Below are positions 40,069 to 49,634 of a stretch of DNA of 64,000 bases, in pieces; the first letter of the stretch is position 1; the number at the start of each line of letters is the position of its first letter. Source of the stretch: Micromonospora zingiberis (GTDB lineage: Bacteria > Actinomycetota > Actinomycetes > Mycobacteriales > Micromonosporaceae); NCBI RefSeq assembly GCF_004331455.1, contig NZ_SJJR01000008.1:1-64000 (forward strand). The letters run 5' to 3'. The notes beneath the pieces were generated by a model. The model saw only the letters and a list, made by a program, of their open reading frames with translations. It was not told the origin of the DNA and did no database searches. A program made the translations under genes and the position numbers.

Positions 40069-41102
40069 ACCATGTGCTGATCACCAGCGTCCACCGAATC
40101 CACACCGGACAGTCCGGCGAAGCGATCCACCTGCGCCAACTCGCCGAGGCGCTCCGCGCCGCCGGCGAGCGAGTAACTGTCCTGGACGGTCCGATGGACC
40201 CAGGCAGATCCAGCGCCGGCCACGAGGCCGCACTGCGGTCGCTCGCCAACCAGTTGGACACCCTGCTGGCCCGGGACCGGCCCGACGCCGCCCTGCTCTG
40301 GGGGCATCTGGGCGAGGAGACCGAGCTGGTGCGGCGGCTGGCGGCGGCAAATGTTCCCACCGTGCTGGAGCATCCGGCTGCGGACCTCCCGCCGGTGCCG
40401 GAGACCCTGCGCCTGATCGACGAGGTGGTGGTCCCATCCGAATTCGCACGGCGGCTGTTCGGGTCGCAGACCGGCCGCCAGGCTCACGCCATCGAGCCAT
40501 GCCTGCGCGGCTGCGCCTGCCCATCGGACCCGCCCCGCGACCCGGCCCGTAGCGGGCCGTACCGGCTGACCTTCATCAACCCGGAGCCGGCCAAAGGGCT
40601 CGGGGTGGTGATGCACCTCGTGGCCGCAACCAACGGGGCGAAACTGCCGTTCCGGTTCCGGTTCGTCGAGGGACGATGGACCGCGGTCGATCTCGCCCGG
40701 CTCGGCATCGGCCCGGCGAACCTGCCCGGGGTGCAGATCGTCGAGTATCACGCCGACATCTGCGCGCTCTACGCCGAGACCGACCTGCTGCTCGTACCGA
40801 GCCTGTGGCAGGAGAGCTTCGGGATGGTCGCCCGCGAAGCCGTGATCCACGGCGTACCGGTGGTGGCCACCCGGGTCGGCGGGCTGCCCCAGGCGGTCCG
40901 TGACGGGGGAGTATGCCTCGAACCGCCAAAGTGGGGCAACGGCTACCAGGTCAGCATGACCGCGGCCGAGGTCAGGGCCTGGCTGGCCGCCGTGGTTACG
41001 GCGCTACGCGGCGCTCACCGGCCACGACCAGGCCTGCTGTCCCGCGCCACCGCGGACAGCGTGCGCGCGTACCGCGCCGTGCTCGGTTCGTCGTCGAGGT
41101 GA
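40065..41102 (+). CDS. Glycosyltransferase, GT4-like (GT-B fold)
   Basis: A 345-aa GT-B glycosyltransferase. The N-terminal acceptor half starts NHVLITSVHRIHTGQSGEAI and contains IDEVVVPSEFARRLFG. The C-terminal donor half has LTFINPEPAKGLGVVMHLVA and the GT4 signature LLLVPSLWQESFGMVAREAV followed by IHGVPVVATRVGGLPQAV (E-x7-E donor site). It is the last gene of the lanthipeptide operon and the second transferase, so at least one sugar is expected on the product. Its 3' end overlaps the convergent SARP gene by 88 bp. Confidence 0.88.
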   Translation: MNHVLITSVHRIHTGQSGEAIHLRQLAEALRAAGERVTVLDGPMDPGRSSAGHEAALRSLANQLDTLLARDRPDAALLWGHLGEETELVRRLAAANVPTVLEHPAADLPPVPETLRLIDEVVVPSEFARRLFGSQTGRQAHAIEPCLRGCACPSDPPRDPARSGPYRLTFINPEPAKGLGVVMHLVAATNGAKLPFRFRFVEGRWTAVDLARLGIGPANLPGVQIVEYHADICALYAETDLLLVPSLWQESFGMVAREAVIHGVPVVATRVGGLPQAVRDGGVCLEPPKWGNGYQVSMTAAEVRAWLAAVVTALRGAHRPRPGLLSRATADSVRAYRAVLGSSSR

Positions 41103-43258
41103 ACGCGTACGGCGGCCCGGTCCATGGCGCCGGCGATCACCGACGCCGGCGTGGTCCAGCGCCGCTCGTCGGCCACCGCCACCACCGTCGCCAGGTTCTC
41201 CTGCTCTTCGCGCAGCCAGTCCCGCGGCGTGGCGAGCAGCCGGTCCAGCTCCGCCGGCGAGAACAACCGCCGAGGAGAGCGGCCCGGCTGCGGATGCCGA
41301 TCGTCCATCCGCCGTCCGCGAGACGGCGCCAGCCGGTGGACGGCCTCCTGCGCCAGGACGCTCCAGCCGTCGACCGCGCACGCCAGCACCTGGTCGGCGG
41401 ATACGGCGGTCTGGGGCGATTCGTCCGCCGCCACGGTGAGCGCGTAGGACCGGACCACGTGGGGGAGCAGGTAGCGGTGCGGGCCGACGGTCCGGCGCGG
41501 CACCGGCGTCAGCAGATGAGAGCCAACCAACTCGTCCAGTGCCTGCATAGCCTCGCGGGGTGCCAGCCCCGCGCAAACCGTCGGCACCCAGTCCGGGACG
41601 GTGACAGTCGGAAGTATGGCGATCCGACGTAGCGTCAGGCTCGCCGCCGCACCGAGCGCCCGGAACGACGGTGCGAGGCTGTCTCGCATCGACCCGCCGT
41701 CGGTACTCAGCTCATCGAGCCGGTGCTGCGGGTCCCCCAGCAGCGCCACCAGGTCGGCGGCCCACCGGCCCCGGTGCATCCGGCAGGCGGCGAACCACAG
41801 GGCAAGCGGCAGGCCATCGCAGAGCGCGGACAGCGCGCGGACCGCGACCGGCTCCGCCGACAGCCGATCGGGGCCGAGATGAGCGGCGAGGATTTCGAGT
41901 CCCTGCCCGTCCGACATCGGCGCCACCAGGTGCCGGTGCGCCCCGGGCAGCGAGAGCTGCCAGCGGGCGGTGACCAGCACTGCGCAGCCGGCCCCGGCCG
42001 GCAGCAGCGGCAGCACCTGATCGACCGCGCGGGCATCATCGAGCAGCAGCAGGCAGCGCCGGTCCGTGAAGAGGCTACGCAGCAGCGCGGCCCGTGCCGC
42101 CAGCTCGGCCGGCATCGCCGCGTCGGCGACGCCCAGCGCGCGGAGGAGTTCCTCGAGCACCTCGTCCGGGTTCCGCGGCTGCCCGCTGCCAGCGAGGTCG
42201 GCGTACAACTGACCATCCGGATAGGCGGCGGCGACCGCATGAGCGACCTGCAGCGCCAGCGCGGACTTGCCGACTCCGGGCATGCCGTGCAGCAGCGCGA
42301 CGCGCGGACCGGCGTTCGCAGGCCGGTCCGGGTCGCTACCCAGGCGCCTGACCAGGTCCGCCAGGTCGGCCTGGCGCCCCACGAAGAGCGGCGACGCGGG
42401 CGGCAGCTGGGCTGGCCGTGGCTGGTCGGCGAAATGCAGGGTCGGCAGCCCATCAACGGTGACGGCGAGGCTCGGATCCCGCCGGAGAACGGCCTGCTCC
42501 ACCTCACGCAGGAGCGGACCCGGGTCGAGCCCGTGCTCGTCTGCCAGCAGCTGGCGGCCCCGCCGGGCCACACTGAGCGCCTCCGCCTGCCGGTCGCTTC
42601 GGTAGAGCGCCACCACCAGCTGGGCGCGTAGTAGCTCCCGCAACGGATAGTCGGCGACATACTGGGTCAACTCCGGGATCAGGTCGCGGTGCGAACCGAG
42701 CTGAAGCTCGATGTCGATCAACCACTCCAGGTCAGCCAACCGGGTCTCCTCCAGCCCTTCACGGGTCGGAGCAACGAACGCGGCGACCGCACCAGTCAGT
42801 GCCGGGCCTTTCCACAGCGTCAGCGCTTCCCGCATGAGCTCGCGGGCGTGGGAAAGCCGACGGCGGTTGCCCTCGACTCGTGCCAACTCGGCGAGCCTGG
42901 TGTAGGTCGCCAGGTCGAGTTCGTTCGGGGCGAGGTCCAGCACATAGCCGCCGGGCTTCGTGAGCAGCGGCACCATCGCGTCGTCGGCCCGCCGCAACGT
43001 CCAGCGCAGCGCCGAGATCTCGGACTGAATCTGCGCCCGTGCCGTGGCCGGCGGCGCCGTTTCCCAGATCGCCGTGGTCAGCTGATCGACCGACACCACA
43101 CGGTTGGCGTTCAGGAGTAGGTAGGCGAGCACCGCACGGCGGCGCGGCCGCGCCACGTCGACCGGCTCGCCATCCACCGCTGCGCCGACCGGACCAAGCA
43201 CCGTGAAGCGCAGCGTTGCCGCTCGGGTAGCAATCGCTGAGGACGGGACCGTATGCAC
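41015..43258 (-). CDS. SARP-type regulator with NB-ARC domain 1
   Basis: A 747-aa AfsR-like regulator. An OmpR-type DNA-binding domain (LRFTVLGPVGAAVDGEPVDV, RPRRRAVLAYLLLNANRVVS) and a BTAD helical domain (ELDLATYTRLAELARVEGNR to DEHGLDPGPLLREVEQAVLR) come first. The NB-ARC ATPase has Walker A GMPGVGKSALALQVAH and Walker B RRCLLLLDDARAVDQVLPLL. There is no clear TPR tail. I chose GTG at 43258: AGGAG lies 7 bases upstream and the homology starts about 15 residues later. A frame open to 43447 is the alternative. It is convergent with the lanthipeptide operon and is its likely activator through the direct repeats at 30776-30808. Confidence 0.87.
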   Translation of the reverse strand: MHTVPSSAIATRAATLRFTVLGPVGAAVDGEPVDVARPRRRAVLAYLLLNANRVVSVDQLTTAIWETAPPATARAQIQSEISALRWTLRRADDAMVPLLTKPGGYVLDLAPNELDLATYTRLAELARVEGNRRRLSHARELMREALTLWKGPALTGAVAAFVAPTREGLEETRLADLEWLIDIELQLGSHRDLIPELTQYVADYPLRELLRAQLVVALYRSDRQAEALSVARRGRQLLADEHGLDPGPLLREVEQAVLRRDPSLAVTVDGLPTLHFADQPRPAQLPPASPLFVGRQADLADLVRRLGSDPDRPANAGPRVALLHGMPGVGKSALALQVAHAVAAAYPDGQLYADLAGSGQPRNPDEVLEELLRALGVADAAMPAELAARAALLRSLFTDRRCLLLLDDARAVDQVLPLLPAGAGCAVLVTARWQLSLPGAHRHLVAPMSDGQGLEILAAHLGPDRLSAEPVAVRALSALCDGLPLALWFAACRMHRGRWAADLVALLGDPQHRLDELSTDGGSMRDSLAPSFRALGAAASLTLRRIAILPTVTVPDWVPTVCAGLAPREAMQALDELVGSHLLTPVPRRTVGPHRYLLPHVVRSYALTVAADESPQTAVSADQVLACAVDGWSVLAQEAVHRLAPSRGRRMDDRHPQPGRSPRRLFSPAELDRLLATPRDWLREEQENLATVVAVADERRWTTPASVIAGAMDRAAVRVHLDDEPSTARYARTLSAVARDSRPGRGR

Positions 43259-43615
43259 CAGGGCTCCTGGATCGGTTGGCGGCGTCGCTGAATCCGTCGC
43301 CCAATGTCCGGTCGAGGCCAACGGCCCCGCGCCCTCTTGTGGAGTGCCAGCGCAGGCCGGTGGATCGGACACGACACGGATGCCGTTGCGCTTGAGGGTG
43401 TCCGCGCGGATGAAGGGTATGGCGATCCCCGCACAACTCCGGCACAAGTGGCGTACATGCTCGGCCTACCCGGATCCCGACCGCACCGGATACACCGCGC
43501 CTGAAGCCGTGCAGGTAGCAGCGCGTGCCGAACACCGTTGCCCAGCGTGCGCGGCCCGGCACGGCGGGGCGAGGCGCACAGCGCATCGCACCTCGGGTTC
43601 TTCCGGCCCCGAACC

Positions 43616-46468
43616 CTAACCTTCTGACTCGTAGCGTTCGAGGCGGCGACGTGTCTCCTCCGCCGCGGGGTCGCCCACGTCCTCGTAGATCCGCACCGCC
43701 TGACGCCAGGCAGCGGAGGCAGCGACCCGGTCGCCCATCCTGTCCCGGGTGTCCCCGAGCCGGATGAGGGTTTCCGCCTCGTGATACCGGTCGACGGAAT
43801 CGCGGAACAGCTGGATCGCCTGCTCATAGCAGTCGGCCGCGCGGGCGCGATCACCCAGGCGGTCGTAGGCGAAGCCGAGACTGTCCAGCGTGGCGGCCTG
43901 GCCGTTGCGGTCGTCGCTCCGTCGTTGCTGGACGAGCGCTTCGGTGCAGCTCGCAATGGCCTGCACATAGTCGCCGGTGGTGGCCAGCAGCCAACCGATC
44001 GCGTTGAGCGTCCGGGCTTCCCCCGAACGGTTGCCGACCAGCCGGTACAGCCGCAGCGCCTCGCGACCGTGGGTGAGCGCCTCGTCGAGCCGGCCGTCCA
44101 GAAAGCAGAGTTCGCAGTAGTTGTGCAGCGTCTGGGCCTGACCAGTGGGATCGCCGAGACGCTCGTGCAGCTCAAGTGCGCGCTTCAGCCGGTGCTCGGC
44201 CGTGTCGTGGTCACCGAGTCGGGTCAACGCGCGAGAGAGCAGCCGATTGGCGACGGCCTGCCCGGCGAGGTCGTCGATCTTTTCCGCCGCGGCCAGCGCC
44301 ACCAGTTGGGTGGCGAACTGGTCCTGCCACAGGCCGCGCGGTGCCAGAAAGGTGTTCAACGCCCAGCCGATCTGCCAGGCGTACGCTTCGAAGCCGTTCT
44401 CGGCGGCCTGCTGCACCACCCGCATCATCACCCGGTGCTCCGCGGTGAACCAGGCGAGCGCCCCGTCGTGATCGGTCACCGGCCGCCTCGCGGGTACGGG
44501 CAGCGGTGGCACCGGCTCGATTCGGGGCCACTGCGGCTGGAGCAGCAGAGCCGCCGGATAGGCGTCGTGCAGATAATGGTCGTACAGGCGCGCTCGGGCC
44601 GCCTCGTGTTCCTCGGCGCGCTCCGGCGACTCCGCGAGCTCGGCCGCGTACACACGCAGAAGATCGTGGAAGGCGTACCGGCCGGGCGTGTGCTCGGCCA
44701 GCAGATGAAGCCGGGTCAACTCCCGCAGTCGCGGCGTGACGGCCGCAGCCGACATGCCGGCGAGCGCCGCGGCCGCGGCCGGGGTCAGATCCGGGCCCGG
44801 ATGCAGCCCCAGCAGGGCGAACAGCTGGGCCGCATCCTGCCCCAGAGCCAGGTACGACCAGGAGAAGACACGCCGCACGTCGCCGTCGGCCAACGCGTCC
44901 AGCCTCGCCTCGGCCGAGTGCAGTTCGGCGGCGATGGCGCCGAGCGGAAATGTGGGATGGGTGGCGACGCGGGCCGCCACTATCGACAACGCCAGCGGGA
45001 GCCGACCGGTGGCCTCGACGATGTCGGCCACCGCCGCCGGCTCGGAGGCGAGGCGGCTGGCGCCGAGGCGGCTGGCGAGCAGGCTCGTCGACTCCTCGAC
45101 GGTCAGCACGCTCAGCGTCAACGGCGCCGCGCACTCGGCGGCGATCAGGCCGCCGAGCCGGTCGCGGCTGGTAACCACGACCATGCAGCCGCCGGCACCG
45201 GGCAGCAGGGCACGAACCTGGGCGGAGTCGCGAGCGTTGTCGAGCACCACGAGCATCCGGCGGGAGGCCAGCAGGCTGCGGTAGAGACCCGTCCGGGCCT
45301 CCAAATCGGAGGGTATCCGGGCGGGGGGTACCCCGAGCGCCTCAAGGAAGCCGGACAGGGCGTCGGGCGGCGACACCACTCCGGCTTCGTCGTACCCGCG
45401 AAGGTTCACGTAGAGCTGGCCGTCGGGGAAGCGGTCGGCCACCCGGTGCGCCCAGTGCAGCGCCAAGGCGGTCTTGCCGACTCCAGCCATGCCGGACACC
45501 ACAGCGATCACCACTGTCGTAGGCCCCTGCGCCCGGCTGTCCAGGAGAGCGTCGAGGCTGGCCAGTTCGACTCCGCGGCCGACGAACTCCGGCACCGCAC
45601 GCGGCAGCTGTTCGGGGCGCTGGACGAGCGGCCCCGGCGGGGTCTCCGGTGCCGGTCCGTCCAGCCCCGATGGCGGGTGCCCGGCCAGTCCCGGGCGGTG
45701 ATGCAAGATGTCGTCGTACAACTTGGTGAGTTCCGGCGCGGGATCAAGCCCGGTTTCCTCCGCCAGCATCTGCCGAGCCTGCCGGAAGGTATCCAGTGCG
45801 CCGGCCACATCGCCGATACGGTAGAGGCCCACCATCAGCTGCCCCCACGCCCGCTGCCGCAGCGGGTGCCGGTCGAGCAGGGCACGCAGCCGGCGTACCA
45901 CGTCGGCCGGCGCGCCGAGCGCCAACAGCGCCCCGGCGTAGTCCTCCTCGGCGAGCAGCCGGCGCTCCTCCAACTGCGCCACCCGGCGGGCCAACGCCGG
46001 CCGCAGCGGCAGGTCGGACAGCGACTCCCCACGCCACAGCCCCAGCGCAGCGGAGAGTTCGGCCTCGGCCCGGTGTGCATCCGAGGCGGCGAGAGCGTCG
46101 CGGCCCCGCGCCACCGCGGCGTCGAACAGGTCCAGATCCCGTTCGCCTGGTCCCACCCGCAGCAGGTAGCCGCCGGCCGCAGCGGCTATCCCCTCCCAGG
46201 ACGTCCCGCCGCCCAGCGACTGCCGCAGGCCGCGTACGTAGGTGCGCAGGTTCGCCGCGGCCGACGCCGGCTGATCGTCGCCCCACAGCATCGCAGCCAA
46301 CTCGTTGGTGCCGACGATCTCGTTCGGACGCAGCAGCAGGGTGGCCAAGAGGAGACGCTGCTTCACCGAGCCCAGCGGAACTGGCTGGCCATCGCGGTAC
46401 ACGCGGATGGGGCCGAGGAGGTCGAAACGCAAAAGCACCTCAAATGTGGGCGCTGTCACCGGGTGCAC
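43616..46468 (-). CDS. SARP-type regulator with NB-ARC and TPR domains 2 (AfsR-like)
   Basis: A 950-aa regulator with the full AfsR layout. The OmpR-type winged helix reads RFDLLGPIRVYRDGQPVPLG and ANLRTYVRGLRQSLG, followed by BTAD. The NB-ARC region has Walker A GMAGVGKTALALHWAH and RRMLVVLDNARDSAQVRALL. Tetratricopeptide repeats fill the last 250 residues (QTLHNYCELCFLDGRLDEAL, TLDSLGFAYDRLGDRARAAD). The start is a GTG without an obvious ribosome site; a GTG four codons later is possible. It lies directly upstream of the first SARP on the same strand. Tandem SARPs beside one cluster may act in cascade. Confidence 0.9.
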   Translation of the reverse strand: MHPVTAPTFEVLLRFDLLGPIRVYRDGQPVPLGSVKQRLLLATLLLRPNEIVGTNELAAMLWGDDQPASAAANLRTYVRGLRQSLGGGTSWEGIAAAAGGYLLRVGPGERDLDLFDAAVARGRDALAASDAHRAEAELSAALGLWRGESLSDLPLRPALARRVAQLEERRLLAEEDYAGALLALGAPADVVRRLRALLDRHPLRQRAWGQLMVGLYRIGDVAGALDTFRQARQMLAEETGLDPAPELTKLYDDILHHRPGLAGHPPSGLDGPAPETPPGPLVQRPEQLPRAVPEFVGRGVELASLDALLDSRAQGPTTVVIAVVSGMAGVGKTALALHWAHRVADRFPDGQLYVNLRGYDEAGVVSPPDALSGFLEALGVPPARIPSDLEARTGLYRSLLASRRMLVVLDNARDSAQVRALLPGAGGCMVVVTSRDRLGGLIAAECAAPLTLSVLTVEESTSLLASRLGASRLASEPAAVADIVEATGRLPLALSIVAARVATHPTFPLGAIAAELHSAEARLDALADGDVRRVFSWSYLALGQDAAQLFALLGLHPGPDLTPAAAAALAGMSAAAVTPRLRELTRLHLLAEHTPGRYAFHDLLRVYAAELAESPERAEEHEAARARLYDHYLHDAYPAALLLQPQWPRIEPVPPLPVPARRPVTDHDGALAWFTAEHRVMMRVVQQAAENGFEAYAWQIGWALNTFLAPRGLWQDQFATQLVALAAAEKIDDLAGQAVANRLLSRALTRLGDHDTAEHRLKRALELHERLGDPTGQAQTLHNYCELCFLDGRLDEALTHGREALRLYRLVGNRSGEARTLNAIGWLLATTGDYVQAIASCTEALVQQRRSDDRNGQAATLDSLGFAYDRLGDRARAADCYEQAIQLFRDSVDRYHEAETLIRLGDTRDRMGDRVAASAAWRQAVRIYEDVGDPAAEETRRRLERYESEG

Positions 46469-46623
46469 CGTACCCGATGACGGGGGCGAGTTGGTGGCCT
46501 ATTCGTCAGCCGTGCAACGGTTGTATGGGTTCCACCGTATCGTTCTCCCGCAACGATCAAGCCCTCGCTGGGGCCCCAGGCATTGCTCCCGCGCCATCGC
46601 GTGGTGGCTTGCGCTCCCTTCGT

Positions 46624-46639
46624 AAGTAAGTATTTACTT
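46624..46639. promoter_or_regulatory. TetR operator palindrome upstream of the TetR/amidohydrolase pair
   Basis: AAGTAA-GTAT-TTACTT is a perfect 6-bp inverted repeat ending 5 bp before the GTG start of the TetR gene. It is AT-rich against a GC-rich background, which fits an autoregulatory operator. Confidence 0.65.
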
Positions 46640-46644
46640 GCGGG

Positions 46645-47229
46645 GTGAGTCGGCGTGACGAAATCATCGACGTGGCCCTGCGGCTCTTCGCCGAACAGGG
46701 CTACCAGGCCACCACGATCACCCAGATCGAGGCCGCCGCCGGCCTCTCACCCGGTGCCGGCGGGCTCTACCGGCACATCGGGTCGAAACGTGAACTGCTC
46801 GTCGCCGCCTTCGACCGGGTCATCGACAGCCGCCGCGCCGCCCAGCAGGCACCGGGCATCGCCGAACCGGCCGACCCGCGCACCGCGATCAGCATCGCCG
46901 GCCGGGCCTTCCTCGGCTACGTCGCGGCCGACCGCGACCTGTACCGGCTCGTCCTGCGCGGCGGCGCCGACCTGCCCGTCGACCTCACCGACCTGTACCA
47001 GCGGCTGTTCCAACCCGGCTTCGACGAGGTCGCCGGATGGCTGACGCAGCTCGCCGCCGGTCGCCGCGACTTCGACGCGGCAGCCGTCGCCGCCGTGGCC
47101 TTGTCCTCGCTCTGCTACTTCGCGATCAGCGAGTTCACCTACGGCTGCCCGCCCGGCGACATCGCCCAGGAACGCTTCCTCGCGGCCTGGACCGACGGGT
47201 TGCTCGCACAGCTCGGAGCCCGGCCATGA
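46645..47229 (+). CDS. TetR-family regulator
   Basis: A 194-aa repressor. The helix-turn-helix is RDEIIDVALRLFAEQGYQAT then ITQIEAAAGLSPGAGGLYRH, and a helical ligand domain of usual length follows. The start is GTG at 46645. Its stop overlaps the amidohydrolase start (ATGA), so it probably controls that gene and itself through the palindrome at 46624-46639. Confidence 0.92.
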   Translation: MSRRDEIIDVALRLFAEQGYQATTITQIEAAAGLSPGAGGLYRHIGSKRELLVAAFDRVIDSRRAAQQAPGIAEPADPRTAISIAGRAFLGYVAADRDLYRLVLRGGADLPVDLTDLYQRLFQPGFDEVAGWLTQLAAGRRDFDAAAVAAVALSSLCYFAISEFTYGCPPGDIAQERFLAAWTDGLLAQLGARP

Positions 47230-48866
47230 GAATGGTGTTCAGCGGAGGCACGATCCGCACCATGGATCCCCGCCAGCCGGTGGCGGAGGCCGTGGCGATC
47301 GACGAGGGCACCATCACCGCGATCGGTGACCTGCCCACCGTCCGCGCCGCCGCCGGCCCCGGTGCCCAGCGGCACGACCTGGCCGGTCGTACCCTGCTGC
47401 CGGGTTTCATCGACCCGCACCACCACCTTTACCTGGTCGCCAGCGACCGGTACACCCGGACCTTCGACGAACACCCGGCGACGCTGCGCGAACTGCTCGA
47501 CCGGATCGCCGCCGCCGCGCACGCCGACAGCGGCACCGGCTGGTTGCGCCTGCACGGCGTCCGCCCGCTCCACCTGGCCGAGGGGCGCCTGCCGACCGCG
47601 ACCGAGCTGGACGCCGCCTGCCCCGACCGGCCACTGCACCTGTTCTCGGTCAGCTACCACGAGTCCACGCTCAACTCCGCCGGCCTGGCCGCCCTCGGCT
47701 ACGGCACCGCCACCCCCGACCCGGGCGGCGGCCACCTCGAACGGGACCGCCGTGGCCGGCCCACCGGCGTGCTCATCGAACAGGCCAGCTTCATCGCCGA
47801 GTCACTCACCCGGCGCGCCACCGCCAGCGACGACGCCTGGGTGCAGCGCGCCACCGCACACAGCCGGCTACTCGCCCGGCACGGCATCACCCGCGTCGGG
47901 GATCTGGCGGTACCACCGGAGGGCGTCGCCCGGTACGCCGCAGCCGCACCCGACCTCGCCGTCACCGTGCACCGCTGGCACGTCGGTGCCGGCGAGATCG
48001 GCGACCCGACCGTGCCCGACCTCGACCCCGGCCACCCGCGCACCCCACTGGGCGGCTTCAAGCTCCTGGTCGACGGCGGCGAGCGGTGCGACCTGTGCCT
48101 CACCGGTACGCAGTTGCTCCGCTCGACCGCCGGCATGCCGCGGGCGTTGCTGCGCCACGGCCGCCGGGCCCTCGCCCTGTCCCGCCGTGGCGGCACCCCC
48201 ACCCGGCAGCCGGACGGACGCTGGCACAACGGCCTTCGGGTCCTGGACCGCGACCGACTGACCACGGCCGTGCGCGCCGCCGTCTCCCACGGCCTCACCC
48301 CGGCCCTGCACGCCGTCGGCAACGGCGCGCTCGCCGACGCGCTCGCCGCCGTCGACGGGCTCGACGTCCCGGTCCGGATCGAGCACGCCATGGTCTGCGA
48401 TCCGGCCACCGCCCGCCGCCTCGCCGACGCGGGCGTACGGGTGGTCGCACAACCGTCCTTCCTGTACGACCTCGGCGCGGAACTGACCATGCTCCCGCTG
48501 CCCGCACCCCTCAAACTCATTCCGCTGCGCACACTGCTCGACGCGGGCGCGTCGGTCGCGGCCAGCAGCGACTACCCGGCCGGCACCCTGTCGCCACTGG
48601 TCGGCGTCCAGGCCGCCGTCACCCGCCGGGTCGCCGGGGGCGGCCTCGTGCACCCGGAGGAGGGCCTCACCATCGAACAGGCCCTCGCCGCGTACACCAG
48701 GGAAGCCGCCGTGGCGCTGGGCGTGGCCGGCCAGGCGGGCGTGCTGCGGACCGGCGCCGCCGCGGACCTGGTCGAACTCGACCGCGACCCGGTCCGCAGC
48801 GAGCCCGAGAGCATCGCCGGGATCCAGGTCACCGGCACCTGGTGCGCCGGCCACCGCACCGCCTGA
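47226..48866 (+). CDS. Amidohydrolase (YtcJ-like)
   Basis: A 546-aa metal-dependent amidohydrolase. The N-terminal beta sandwich starts MRMVFSGGTIRTMDPRQPVA. The metal motif DPHHHLYL follows LLPGFI, and later ligand regions include ALHAVGNGALADAL, RIEHAMVCDPATARRLADAG and SDYPAGTLSPLVGVQAAV. The closing AYTREAAVALGVAGQAGVL motif is typical of the YtcJ group. It hydrolyses amide or ester bonds of unknown substrates. The ATGA overlap with the TetR gene suggests substrate-induced expression. A perfect hairpin follows its stop. Confidence 0.88.
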   Translation: MRMVFSGGTIRTMDPRQPVAEAVAIDEGTITAIGDLPTVRAAAGPGAQRHDLAGRTLLPGFIDPHHHLYLVASDRYTRTFDEHPATLRELLDRIAAAAHADSGTGWLRLHGVRPLHLAEGRLPTATELDAACPDRPLHLFSVSYHESTLNSAGLAALGYGTATPDPGGGHLERDRRGRPTGVLIEQASFIAESLTRRATASDDAWVQRATAHSRLLARHGITRVGDLAVPPEGVARYAAAAPDLAVTVHRWHVGAGEIGDPTVPDLDPGHPRTPLGGFKLLVDGGERCDLCLTGTQLLRSTAGMPRALLRHGRRALALSRRGGTPTRQPDGRWHNGLRVLDRDRLTTAVRAAVSHGLTPALHAVGNGALADALAAVDGLDVPVRIEHAMVCDPATARRLADAGVRVVAQPSFLYDLGAELTMLPLPAPLKLIPLRTLLDAGASVAASSDYPAGTLSPLVGVQAAVTRRVAGGGLVHPEEGLTIEQALAAYTREAAVALGVAGQAGVLRTGAAADLVELDRDPVRSEPESIAGIQVTGTWCAGHRTA

Positions 48867-48885
48867 CCCGCCTCTCGTGGCGGGT
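48866..48885 (+). terminator. Bidirectional hairpin between amidohydrolase and MORN-repeat genes
   Basis: ACCCGCC and GGCGGGT form a perfect 7-bp stem with a 6-base loop, beginning at the last base of the amidohydrolase stop codon. It sits between convergent genes. Confidence 0.6.
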
Positions 48886-48976
48886 TGGCACGCCGTTTCG
48901 GCGGTAACCCGGCCCGCCATACCGCCGGGACGGCTTCGGGCACACGCGGATCAGCCGGTGCGGCGCGCCGCCGCGC

Positions 48977-49399
48977 TCACGACCGGTGTGTGGTGACCCT
49001 CTTGACGCTGCCGTCCGGGTGGAAGGTGCGCCACTCGCCGACCTTGCGTCCCATGTCGTAGGTGCCCCGGTCGATCGGCTCACCGGCGGCGTTCCACCGC
49101 TCCCAGACGCCGTGCTTCGCGTCGTGCTGGAAGCCGCCGCGCTGCATGACCCGCCCGTTCGCGCGGTACCACGTCCACTCGCCGGCCAGTTCGCCGCCGC
49201 GGAACTCGCCCTGCGCGCGGAGACGGCCGTCAGCGAAGTAGTGCCGCCATTCGCCGTCGCGCAGCCCGTCGGCGTACGCGCCGACCATGACCCCGCCGTG
49301 CGGGTCGTCGTCGGTCCACTGGCCCTGCTTGCGCCCATCGTCGTCAAGCAGGTTGGGAGTGGTGGGCGCCGTGTCGGGTCGCTGCTGCCGCCCGCTCAT
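48977..49399 (-). CDS. MORN-repeat protein (YwqK-like)
   Basis: A 140-aa protein made of four to five MORN-like repeats: GQWTDDDPHGGVMVGAYADG, RDGEWRHYFADGRLRAQGEF, GEWTWYRANGRVMQRGGFQH, GVWERWNAAGEPIDRGTYDM, GEWRTFHPDGSVKRVTTH. This is the antitoxin-annotated YwqK family, whose true role is uncertain. I chose ATG at 49399; an in-frame extension to 49495 is possible but low in homology. No toxin-like gene is adjacent. Confidence 0.75.
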   Translation of the reverse strand: MSGRQQRPDTAPTTPNLLDDDGRKQGQWTDDDPHGGVMVGAYADGLRDGEWRHYFADGRLRAQGEFRGGELAGEWTWYRANGRVMQRGGFQHDAKHGVWERWNAAGEPIDRGTYDMGRKVGEWRTFHPDGSVKRVTTHRS

Positions 49400-49634
49400 G
49401 CCGCCGGCCGGATCCCGCGCCCGCGGGTGTCGTCGCGCATCGCCGCCTCCAGTACCGGTGGAATGGTTCGAGCCCGGTGCCGCGACAGTATGCAAGCTGA
49501 CACTTGCGCGTCAAGGAAGCCGTCCCAGCCGGCGATCAGCGGCAGGCGCGGATGGCAGGCCACCCGCTCGATGGGAAACCGACCGTCCACTCGCCACCCA
49601 CGTGATGATCTCCAACGTCACGGCGGCACCATAC

